A DNA stretch of 64,000 bases from Megachile rotundata (lineage: Eukaryota > Arthropoda > Insecta > Hymenoptera > Megachilidae). Position 1 is the stretch's first letter. Each line of letters begins with the position of its first letter. Of this stretch, positions 1 to 11,200 are shown one piece after another. The notes below the pieces were generated by a model that made no database searches, was not told where the DNA came from, and saw only the letters and a program-made list of their open reading frames with translations. The translations under genes were made by a program, and so were the position numbers. Location: the NCBI RefSeq assembly GCF_050947335.1, contig NC_134991.1, forward strand, positions 5,146,001 through 5,210,000, written 5' to 3'.

Positions 1-730
1 GGAATTGGACATCCACAAAGATCAGTTTATCTAATTAGATTTAGCATGAACGTCGGTGCGCTTCGTCACCGCTGATCCTCGTTATCCGGTCCAATAATTG
101 GCGTCCTTCCAAAACCACCAACTCGAATTTCTCGATTTATTGAAGCGTGTCGGACTACTGCTTCTGGAATTTGATTATCGTGCGAGAGAAATAACTTCGA
201 AGGCTATTAGTTGGCTACTACAAGATCAAAGAGAAGCCTATAAATTCAATATCACCTCGAAATCTGCTGACATTTCTACATATCTCACGATTGGATACTT
301 TGCGTTCTTTATTATAAGTGTACACTGTGGACATACTAACTGAATATGGAATATGAAATGATTGGTTTTGGCGATTGCAGATCGCAGAGTTGCAGACCCC
401 AGTGTCTACGAAACCTTGTGAAACAAGATTTTTTGTCAGAGATGATTTTTTCAGCAACTAACGGTCACACTTCAGTGGAATAACATTCATGACATAATAG
501 GACGTTTAAGTCACTAAAAACGTTTCTTACAAAGAGACCACTTATTATTTTAACATGGACTACATTTTGAATAATCTTTGAAAGTTGTTTTAATATATTT
601 CACAGTTCATTTCAAGTACACAAATTTCTAGATAATGGAACTTCTATATTTTTAAATTTTTTCTTTTTGAGTATTCACATCGCCTAAATTTATAAATGTC
701 CAAATATCCCAGTATCAAAACTTCTATTAA
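1..730. other. left-edge region without a recognised gene
   Basis: The first 350 bases are richer in G+C than most of the window. They contain an 81-codon open frame from 98 that matches no family I recognise and has no supported splice context. If the leishmanolysin-like gene extends leftwards, this would be one of its introns. I see no exon of that gene here. Confidence 0.4.
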
Positions 731-939
731 GGGGTACCGAAAAGTAATAAAAATTTCTTCGATGATTTCAAAGTTTTTCTATGAAAAATCGAAGAACTGT
801 TTTTAAGAAGGGAACAATTGCCTTTACGCTGACAAAAAGCGTTAGAAAGTGATGGAAATTATTTTGTTGATTTACGATTTCTTTAATAAATAAATATTTT
901 TCGCCAGCAAACAAAATTTTGATTACTTTTCGGTACCCC
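731..939. mobile_element. short inverted-repeat element (MITE), about 209 bp
   Basis: The ends are inverted copies beginning GGGGTACCGAAAAGTAAT, about 25-28 bp with one or two differences. The interior is too short to code. Flanks read TAA on both sides (728-730 and 940-942). A 3-bp TAA duplication would suit the PIF/Harbinger superfamily, but a TA-target mariner-type reading with slightly shifted ends is also possible, so the superfamily is uncertain. Confidence 0.7.
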
Positions 940-944
940 TAATA

Positions 945-1835
945 TATTCCCAAACTTCTAGATCCCGAAATTTTATAATTCTCACATTTCTAAATATCCA
1001 AATTTCTACATCTTCTTCTTCAAAAATTCTCAAATTTCTAAATCCCAAAATTGCGAAATCTCCAAATCTCCAAATCTCCAAATCTCCAATTCTCCAAATC
1101 TCCAAATCCCCAAATCTCCAAATTGCCAAATTACCAAATCGCCAAATCTCCAAATTGCCAAATCTCCAAATCTCCAAATCTCCAAATCCGCAAATCCCCA
1201 AATCTCCGAATCTCCAAATCTCCAGATCTCCAAATCTCTAAATCTCCAAATCTCTAACTCTCCAAATCTTCAAATCTCCAAATCGCTAACTCTCCAAATC
1301 TCCAAATCTTCAAATCTCCAAATCTCCAAATCTTCAAATCTCCAAATCTCTAACTCTCTAACTCTCCAAATCTCCAAATCACCAAATCGCCAAATCTCCA
1401 AATTGCCAAATCCCCAAATCTCCAAATCTCCAAATCTCCGAATCTCCAAATCTCCAGATCTCCAAATCTCTAAATCTCCAAATCTCCAAATCTCTAACTC
1501 TCCAAATCTTCAAATCTCCAAATCGCTAACTCTCCAAATCTCCAAATCTCCAAATCTCCAAATCTCCAAATCTCCAAATCTCCAAATCTCCAAATCTCCA
1601 AATCTCCAAATCTCCAAATCTCCAAATCTCCAAATCTCCAAATCTCCAAATCTCCAAATCTTCAAATCTCCAAATCTCTAACTCTCTAACTCTCCAAATC
1701 TCCAAATCTCCAAATCACCAAATCTCCAAATCTCTAAATTTCCAAATTGCCAAATCTCCAAATGTCCAAATCCCGAACTCTCCAAATCTCCAAAACCATA
1801 AATCTCTGAATCCCTAAATCTTCAAATCTCTAAGT
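945..1835. repeat. 8-bp minisatellite, unit CCAAATCT, about 0.9 kb
   Basis: The stretch is a tandem array of CCAAATCT with variants (CTAACTCT, CCGAATCT, CCAAATCA, CCAAATTG). It is nearly pure around 1540-1665 and degrades at both edges. Three units (24 nt) equal eight codons, so every forward frame reads a version of the same peptide (QISKSPNL), and the reverse strand reads an EIWRFGDL-like peptide. The long open frames here are therefore products of the period and should not be annotated as genes. Confidence 0.95.
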
Positions 1836-3234
1836 TTTCCATTTTTCCATAACGTATTCAATACAATTTCTAATTGCTCCGAAACAAAAATTGTACATAA
1901 TGTTTTATTTAGTTATTGTTTATAAAAATCGAAAAATTTCTAATGGGGCTTGAAGAGTCTTAAAATTGCAGCCCTTAACCCTCCTTAATATTTCGCTCTG
2001 GCAATAATGTTAACTGTTATCAACAAATTTTCGCTTTTCAGGAAATTTCTCTATTTCAAGAGTAACAGCCATTTCCATTTTACCCAAAAATCATTTATTT
2101 ATTAACAGACTGCGGTTGTTTATTTATTTATATATTGATGTCTGCAAACTGTAAATAAATTATGTAATGTATGTAAATACTTATATCAATATCTCTAAAA
2201 TAAACATAAATCGTTTAATCCATAGATTAAACAATTTATTTACGTTTCATTCGATATATCATAAATGGATAAACATCCGCAGTCTTCTTATTAGATACAG
2301 AGAAAATATACCAAATAGAGTTTCAAAGTTCTTCTCCGATTCGCACTTTTGGTCTCTTATCCTTTTTCGTGCCGAGAGTATACGAGATTGTGCCGGAAAT
2401 TTGATTTGAGAGGAGCAAGGAAGGGAATCCGATTTATTGAAAGGTCGTTCATGGGGTCACGATACACGTTACCATCAGCACGTCAAATATTCGGGTAGAT
2501 ACGATCGTTGCTCGGCTTGAAATTACCCTTGCAGTGCTATCATCGAATTAGGTTACCCGGTGAACGCTAATACGAAAATTACAAACACGGAGTGCTTGTC
2601 GGTTGATAATTGGATTTCAGCGGTGGACGTAGAAGAGCTATATATTTATCGTAGTATTGTTGCTAGGCGAATTCGATACAGTATTCCTGTTACATATTGA
2701 CAAATTATTTATTCAAATTTTAACAAATATTTCAAATTATTTGCTGAAATTTATATTCTGCTTTTGGAATAAAACTAAGGTTTGAAATTTCTGATCTTGA
2801 GATTAAACTGCATCTGGTCGAAGGCCTGAAGACTTAAAATCTTCTCAAAATGAGTGATAATTCGTTATCTTTGAATAACATGAACCTCTAGAAGAGGATA
2901 ACATTGTGGGTGTATCTGTTAACCTGACGATTTTGTTAATTTTTTACTTAAGTGCAAGTTTAGGTGCAATTAGTACGAGCACGAGTTATTAGCACGAGTT
3001 TAAGTGCAATTATAATTTGCATAGTCAAAAATTGCTGAATACAATATTCACATAACATTTCAACCTCTTTCCTCTGTTTTAATACTGTGGCTGTTATTGT
3101 CTTTCACGCCAACTTAATGAAAACGCAAGCTAGTTTAGTTGTGTATCAGTGAAACTATTTCGACAAAATGAATGAACAACTGATTTAAGAGATACATGTT
3201 GTATTTTATTTAAAATAACGAATATTTGTTTGTA
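1836..3234. other. non-coding stretch, mixed composition
   Basis: No gene is recognised. The part at about 2330-2640 has higher G+C and few repeats and could be a diverged element or a conserved non-coding block. The rest is A+T-rich. Confidence 0.4.
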
Positions 3235-5088
3235 CAGGGTGTAACAAAATGTTTTGTCATGGCTTCACCAGCTGATTCTACAGCTTTTAATCGGTGAAGA
3301 TCTGTAAAAAAAAGTTGCCGCAAAATTGACCTTGACGGAAAATTTCAAGGACAAATTTTTTTTTATTGCATCGTATAGTACTCACTCGATAAAACAAAAG
3401 TCTCAAAGGCACCATAGGTCGCAAATGAATCCTTCACTTGGAAAAACAATGTTGAAGATTTCACCATTATTTCAGCGAATATTTCTTACGGTGTCACATT
3501 ACATATCTGTAGTAGGGTATACTTAGATGTAAAATTTGACTTTCGGATAGTTCTAGCATGTTGTGACGCTTAGATATGCTCACAGGAATGCCAATAATCA
3601 CAGTAGTTTCTGATCTCTTGTGTTGTGGATATCGTATAGTGAGTTATGGATACAAGAAGAAATAGAAGAAATTATTTCTATCGGTATGATGTTCGTCAAA
3701 TGCTTCGTGCTATTGATGAAGCATTTGAGAATTATGCCTTAGCTCGCAACATATATCGGAATTATTTAGTTAATAGCGGACAAGAACATTCTCGATATCT
3801 TCCTGATAGACGTGATTTTCAAAGACTTGAGGAACGCTTTCAAGACTTGGAAGTCACTATCAATCGTGGATATGGAAGGGCAGGACGACCGCGCGTTCAC
3901 TGGAGGAAAGAGGAGCGCATTATTGCACTTGCCTATACTCATCCCGTTATGGGTTTACGCAATATTGCACGTCGGGTTGGTGTTTCTCATATGACTGTCC
4001 ATCGTATTATTCGTGATGAACGAATATCGTGACTACGTCCATACCGTGTTCGGAAAGTGCAAGCACTTCAACGCCAAGATTACTCCATGAGACGCAAATT
4101 TTGTCGTTGGATGTTAAGAAAATTAGATCGCGATCCACAATTTCTTGAGAATGTGTGTTTCACAGACGAAAGTAACTTTTCCAACATAAGTCACCAAAAT
4201 TCGCAGAACACTAGAATCTGGGCACGTAGAAACCCACACGCGATGATTCAGACATTTAATCAAGGCCGTTTCTCAATTAATGTGTGGGGAGGAATCATTG
4301 GGAACCATATTATCGGTCCAATTTGTTTTCATAACTCCTTAACCGGAACACGTTATCTTAATTTTCTTCGCACGCGATTCATAACACAGCTGAGACAAGT
4401 TATACCACATCATAGACGTCGTCAAATTTATTTTATGCATGATGGTGCCCCACCGCATTTTATTAGACCGGTACGTGAGTTTTTATCAGAAATTTTTGGA
4501 AATAGGTGGATAGGTCGTAGACCAGCACCTCATTTGTGGCCGCCTCGCTCTCCCGTTCTTACACCTATGGACTTTTTCTTTTGGGGAGCAGTAAAGAATC
4601 TAGTTTACCGGTCAGGTCAACAAATTAGAAGTATGGAGCAATTGAAATTGCGAATAAAAAACGCTTTTCGCCGTGTGGAGCATACTGCCAATATTTATGA
4701 AAAAGTTTGCAACAATTTAAAAGAACGATTGAAGACGTGCCTACGCAATAATGGTGGACATATCGAAGCCGGTAATCAAGCACGATTGTTAAGGTGCATA
4801 AATGTCGATGGTTCTATACTGTGGCAAAGAAGAAACCGCTCAAGACGCAGAGGACAACCCTAGAAACGGTTAACCTCGTTTTCCAAGTGAAGGATTCACT
4901 TGCGACCTATGGTGCCTTTGAGACTTTTGTTTTATCGAGTGAGTACATCGTAATGCAATAAAAAAAAATTGACCTTGAAATTTTCCGTCAAGGTCAATTT
5001 TGCGGCAACTTTTTTTTACAGATCTTCGCCGATTAAAAGCTGTAGAATCAGCTGGTGAAGCCATGACAAAACATTTTGTTACACCCTG
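3235..5088 (+). mobile_element. mariner-type transposon with long (about 212 bp) terminal inverted repeats
   Basis: The element starts CAGGGTGTAACAAAATG at 3235 and ends in its complement at 5088, flanked by TA on both sides (3233-3234 and 5089-5090), the Tc1/mariner target duplication. The inverted repeats are unusually long for mariner: 3235-3446 and 4877-5088 are nearly identical, differing by a few substitutions and small indels. The 1854-bp element is full length and encloses a transposase frame on the plus strand with a single internal stop. The similarity of the two ends suggests a fairly recent insertion. Confidence 0.95.
3646..4863 (+). pseudogene. mariner transposase, full length but with one in-frame TGA
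   Basis: One continuous frame of 405 sense codons is broken only by TGA at 4030-4032; 128 codons lie before it. The N-terminal part carries a helix-turn-helix (LRNIARRVGVSHMTVHRII, near residues 103-121) that would bind the terminal repeats. The C-terminal part has the catalytic triad: FTDES, HDGAPPH and TPMDFFFWG. I count 42 residues between the second and third Asp, closest to the DD41D mariner group (rosa-like), and third-position Asp rather than Glu. The usual SPDLTP box reads SPVLTP. The stop is consistent with a CGA-to-TGA transition. With only one lesion, this is a recently silenced copy or a stop allele of an active one. Confidence 0.92.
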
Positions 5089-8000
5089 TACTTTATAAAA
5101 TGACACATCGTAGTTACAGACTTCATAAGAGTGTTGTACTTTGCTTGTGGAAAGCTGACGATAGAATCATCTCTATCTAAAAAAATATTCTCCACGAAAA
5201 CTTAAAATGAGGAGTGCGATGTTGTTGGGGGTGGACAAGCGACATCTTAAAATTGACTATTAGATTGGTTCCTAAAATACAATATTAATAGAAGGGGACT
5301 AGAACCGCCCTTACAAGATGTTTGTACTGAGGCCAACTTTAACCTGAAGTGTCGACTACACTGTCGCTCGTCACCTAACGGTTCAACCGTAATAAACCAT
5401 AAAGTATGCTCTTGACAACAATTTGGAATTACAAATTGTTCGTAATAAACCGCTGCAAAAGGCAACGGTCATTTGTTGAAGAACATTAAAAAGAAATAAA
5501 AATATGGTCTTACGATTTTAAGAGTGCGTCCCAACAGCTAGTTCCGTGTGACGCACCTGAAAAATAGATCCTAATGGGTTCAAAGATCGAAGTACGTTTG
5601 AATGATTTTCTTTAACAATATGCACACATTCCTAATTGAGGTGTTACTTAGATCTGTCAAGGGAATTCTGACAACTTGTAGCTGCTTAACATCTCTCGAA
5701 TTACTGTAAATCAGATTAATGTCGTATCACCAAAATACGCGCCGAATGTTGTCAACTCCAGATGTATTTTGACTTGCATTTACACACAGTAATTCGCTTT
5801 ACGCTCGAGTTTGAACTCTCCAGAAAATTATAGAGGTTGGTTTGCGGCGGCGTCGACCAAGCTAATCCCACCGTATAATTAACCACTAACAAGCGTCCTG
5901 AGTTCTACTGCTAATCTACGTTATAACCTATAGCTAAATCTGTCAGTACATGTATCCACGAATGCAGTGGAAAAAGTTGTAGGATAGGAGGGTAAGGAGA
6001 AATAACACTCGAGTACGTTTTAATAAAAGAAAGAGATTAACAATATATATATTTAAGAATACACACAAAGAAAGACACACAAAGAAAGACACACAACACT
6101 TCGGACGGCACTGCTTTCCGTCGAAGCTACGCGCAAGAGAGTAAAATCACGATTGACCCGCAAGTCTTTCGCACGCGCCAACGCCGTTAAAACAAAATAC
6201 GATCGCTGATGGAAAAAAACCCATGTTAACGGTCATTCTATGGAAAAAACCATGACAGCACGTGGAAATAATCCTACAAAGTGTATACATTAATTCTTTG
6301 TTTGGCAATCCCTGAGAGCATATTATTGAGTTGCGCTACCGCTCGAGCAGTTGATACAGTGCAATTTTTTAGTCACTGTGTATACTTAGCAGTTAATTAG
6401 ATCTATTAGTGAAGGAAGGAGATTTGTATTATAACTCTATTAGAGTGAGATGTTTGAAGATCATTACTTACTTGTTTATTACGATTGAACATACCGATGG
6501 TTCAGAGTCAGAAAAGTTAACCCCTTACCCTATAACTACGTGTTACACGTGTGACGCACACTACGGAATGTGATAGACTCGTATTTTCAATGCAATTAAA
6601 TTTTGGGTTCAATGCTAGTTACCATCTGTATCATCAAGGATCGCTGAAGACAAAACGTGGCAAACATTTTAATGTTCTTTAGTTGTCTCAACGTTGTAGC
6701 AATAATTAGGTAGCCATGAATGACGTGGTTGCTCAGAAAATTATAACTTAAAGGGTTAACTCCAAAAACCGTAGTTGTTAGAGTGAGACAAGAGTATGTC
6801 TAGTTAGCATTCTTTGACTTTCGATTTTCTTAAAATCAAAACTTTTAATTTATTCATTTTTTTCATAATATTTTTGTAGTCAAAACGTACGACTTTCGGA
6901 AATCTGTCATTAACATAGGCAGTGAATTTTTAGAGTTAACGTTGTCTGACTCCAAACACTCGTCCGTGTACATTGATATTAGCAATTGCATTTCAACAAT
7001 TTTCGTTTAATAGAAATATTAAATTATTTATACTGAGTTTCTAATCAGTCTCGAGACACTTTATGAAACTTTGTGTCATGAATTAGTTTTACTGCTCATT
7101 AAATTTTGTGAAGACTGGGTAAGTTTTGATGCTCCGTTTATATGATTATTATATGCAGACGTTTCCGTATAATGACTTTTTATGGGGTAGGTTATGTCTT
7201 CTCTTTATAGAGTGCGTTGACACAGTGTATTGATTTATACATTTTTTATGGACCATATGATACAGTGTATCAACTATTTTTAATCGGATTCTTATCTTTC
7301 ATTTCTATAATAATGGTTCAAAATCATGTTAAAAATTATCGATTTATTTACAAAAATAACAATGTTATACAGTATATTAATATAAATCTAAAATACATTT
7401 GATGTTACATTTTATTATGTCACGTTTTAGGTATAAAATGAAATATAAATGCTGGATCTATAATTATTTTATTCCACACAAATTAGAATCACAATTAAAT
7501 TAAAGTTGACGTATTTTAACGTACGAATAAGTATTTTTATACCATAAAAAATATAAATAGAGAATATTCTTTTCTTCAACCACAGTCAAATTTATCAAAT
7601 TTAATGGACATAACATCGATAACTTTATTTAATTATTCTAATCAAATTTCACCAACTAAATATAATTCTAACAGATACATCAAACTATATTTCAAATTAA
7701 TTTCAAACTGAACTCAAATAATTTCACTGAAAGCGTTTGAATAAATTCGACAAAATACATATTTCTTCTTAATAATAATATTTTTCCGATACTGATTTTC
7801 ATCAGTAAACATTAATATCGCAGTATTTAACGTGTTTAAACACTGTATCTAACGGAGTATCTCTGTGTATAGTCACTTTTACGATCTAGTTACAAAACGT
7901 TCGTGACTAAATGCTCGGTGTAAATATCTTTCACCGACGTACACGTTTAAAAACTAAAAGCTCTTTGCATCCTGAGCTTCAGATTTTACCGCCATTCGTT

Positions 8001-8258
8001 TGTGAATGTTCCATGCTCTGAATCATTCTATAATACTTTGGCAAAAATGCACACATCGCAGTACAGAGTCGCGTTAATATATATTTTGAAGCGTTAATAT
8101 ATTCGACATAGCTTAAAGCTCGGTAAGCGTTTCTGTCTTTTTGTAACACATAAAACTGGGGGAGTGGGACCTATGACATTGCACATAACGAATAATTACT
8201 AAAGAATGAATATGTACATTTATTTAATTTTGTAAATTTTCCCTTCTTTTTGTTGCAG
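5089..8258. other. non-coding stretch with GC-richer island and AT-rich remainder
   Basis: No exon is recognised. A G+C-richer block at about 5830-6200 includes two copies of a 16-bp unit (ACACACAAAGAAAGAC, about 6060-6095). It could be a remnant of an LTR or other element, but no coding domain or flanking duplication was found. From 6400 to 8258 the sequence is A+T-rich with no structure that I can assign. It lies 5' of the first visible leishmanolysin-like exon and is probably intronic. Confidence 0.4.
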
Positions 8259-11200
8259 GTTGGATGATGAAAAGCTGGATGTCATTAATGTAAGTAATTT
8301 ATTATTAATTTTAGTTATAATCACTGTCCACGAATCGATTAATTATTATTATTTACGTATCCTTAGTTTCATATCTGTTTCGTATTTTTAGTTTTATATA
8401 CAAATAAACCACTATTTTCTGGTAATAAGCAATCATGTTTAAAATCAACCTATCGTTGATATTTCAAAAATGGCGGACGTCACAATATCTAAACTGAATT
8501 TCACTAATTTTACCAATCTAACAAGGAAACATATCGAACCGGGACACACCGATTTTAATGAAACTTATATGAAAGATAGTTCTTAAGAAAATATTTGACA
8601 CGTACTTTTTTTATCGGCCATCGTTCACATTGAAGGGGTGAAAATAGCTCTCGAAGTTGGGGGTTAAAATCATATTTTTGAGAATATCTCCGGAATTAAA
8701 GAAGATAATTTGATTCTTTTTTTGTAAATTGTTGGTCTTTGAATAGGGAACTTGAGTGCGGCAAAAAATTTCAATAAACTTTATTTGTTTAAATAATATT
8801 TTGAAAATTTATAATTTTTGTTTAAATTTTTGCACTAAATGTTGATCTATTTTTTTGCAACTTCGTGTACGTAAACTATGGACAAAAATAGAGGATACGT
8901 GTTTTTGCAATTTGTTGTTTGTTGCAATGTTTATTAGATATATAATTTAAAATCACCTCTTGTGAAAAGGGGCAATCCGCACTTTTATTAAAAATATCAT
9001 TATTTTTACAATCTTTTACAATATTTTAGACATTTTATACGTTTTCATATGCCGTTAAGTGATTTCTGAATAATTATTGTAAGCGTCGCAGGTATGAGCG
9101 TGACGCGGTTATAATCACCGTCGCAAGGAACATGAAGAGGTATATGAAGAGGTATAAAATGTCTAAAATATTGTAAAAGATTGTAAAAATAATGATATTT
9201 TTAATAAAAATGCTGATTGCCCCTCTTCACAAGAGGTGATTTTAAATTATATATCTAATAAACATTGCAACAAACAACAAATTGCAAAAACACGTATCCT
9301 CTATTTTTGTCCATAGTTTACGTACACGAAGTTGCAAAAAAATAGATCAACATTTAGTGCAAAAATTTAAACAAAAATTATAAATTTTCAAAATATTATT
9401 TAAACAAATAAAGTTTATTGAAATTTTTTGCCGCACTAAAGTTCCCTATTCAAAGACCAACAATTTACAAAAAAAGAATCAAATTATCTTCTTTAATTCC
9501 GGAGATATTCTCAAAAATATGATTTCGACCTCCAACTTCGAGGGCTATTTTCATCCCTTCAATGTGAACGATGGTCGATAAAAAAAGTACGTGTCAACTA
9601 TTTTTTTAAGAACTATCTTTCACATAAGTTTCGTTAAAATCGGTGTCCCGGTTCGATATGTTTCCTTGTAAGGTATTTACATTTAAGTGTGTCATCCTCT
9701 TTGGCGGTTCGGCTAGTTATGGTAGGGAGGCTAGGAAAAGTAAAGGAGGCGGAGAACGTTTCGTCCGGGGCGTGCTAGTGGACTCATCAGTAAGACGTTC
9801 TAGCAGGCCCTTGCCTTAGGCGCGGGGATGTAAAAAAGGGATAGACAGGAACTATATACATATATGAATAGGAAGGCTCTTTGAGTACTAGCGAGAAAGT
9901 CTAGGTCTTGATTCTATGCGCCGTCTAGTGGCGATGAGCGTGGAAGTGAAACCGCCACATCCTCCATATTAATAAACTGTAATAAGTTGTAATTCTAGTT
10001 TCTTGGAAACATGTTTAAAACCAAAATTGCTACTGTCGCTACAACTTGTTATAAAAGCTGAGAGCACTTGAGGAATAAATTACATTTTCTGCAGAATCAG
10101 ATACTGAAATATTTTCTATTATATCTGGTACAAGAAATGTTATATTACATATTATTTGATGGATTTGCGGCCATATTTACATTTCTATTATCACGGTTGG
10201 TGATTTTTTGTTTATTTTTTTACCAGCAAAGGTAAAGTCTTGGACGATAAAATTCTTATGTTGTATATTATTCAAATTACTATTTATATGAATATTACGT
10301 ATTTCGCTCATACTCGTATTACTCATTGAGAACTACATAACTGTTCTACACAGTAAAATATACAATAACTTTATTAATATAATCAGTACATGATATGTAC
10401 ATTATTATACATTAAAACAAGCACATTATACAGTAAAATACACAATAACTCTCTTGATATAATTAATACATAAATATAATAAGTGTATTACGCAATTAAA
10501 TATACCATAACTGTATACACATGTATATGGTCATACAGATGAAAAATTCTATTACACTCAGCACTGTTTTTTATTACAATATCCTTGTATTTATATAAAT
10601 ATAATTTACTTTAAACTTAAAAAATGTACTAACTAACAAAATCGACAACTTTTCAGCCAACTCACTACACAATACAATTTTCAAAATCAATTTTTTCACA
10701 AGAAAATGTTATTCATCTTCTCGACTTATATTTTAATATACATAATATTAATATAAATGTAGATGCGTTAATAAAAATGTTAACGTAGAATATGTTACCG
10801 CCCAGAAGCTCGAACCACAATTTTTGGTACAGCCTGTACGAAGGGTTAATTTAGTCCGTAGTAGGTTGTCCGTTGCCGTCATCAGGACCATCTCTCCCGA
10901 AATTACCCTGCTCCTAATTATATCAGTTTTCCCTATATCCTGATAGTCATATGCGGATCGTGGAAACTGGAAATAGAGCATGATAAACGGACGCGTTCTG
11001 CGTCGTATCAAACGTTACCGGCGTCATAGCAGTCTAATGCACTGCGCTGCATTGCGAACATAGCTGTATGCGCTAAATAACCGGAAATTACCGGGAGCAT
11101 TTCAATCAGAGCACCCGGCAAGCTTCGAACACACGGGGCTATCGTTTACTCCGCATAATGGCTAGTCATATGATAATCTCCGATTCGAACCAGAGAACAA

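Noticed and set aside
98..343. 81-codon frame considered as a 5' exon of the leishmanolysin-like gene
   Set aside because: It does not resemble the signal peptide or propeptide of M8 proteases and lacks a suitable donor.
923..1681. Open frames of 67-92 codons on both strands encoding Ile/Ser/Pro- or Trp/Phe/Gly-rich repeats
   Set aside because: They are generated by the period-8 minisatellite; all frames give the same octapeptide.
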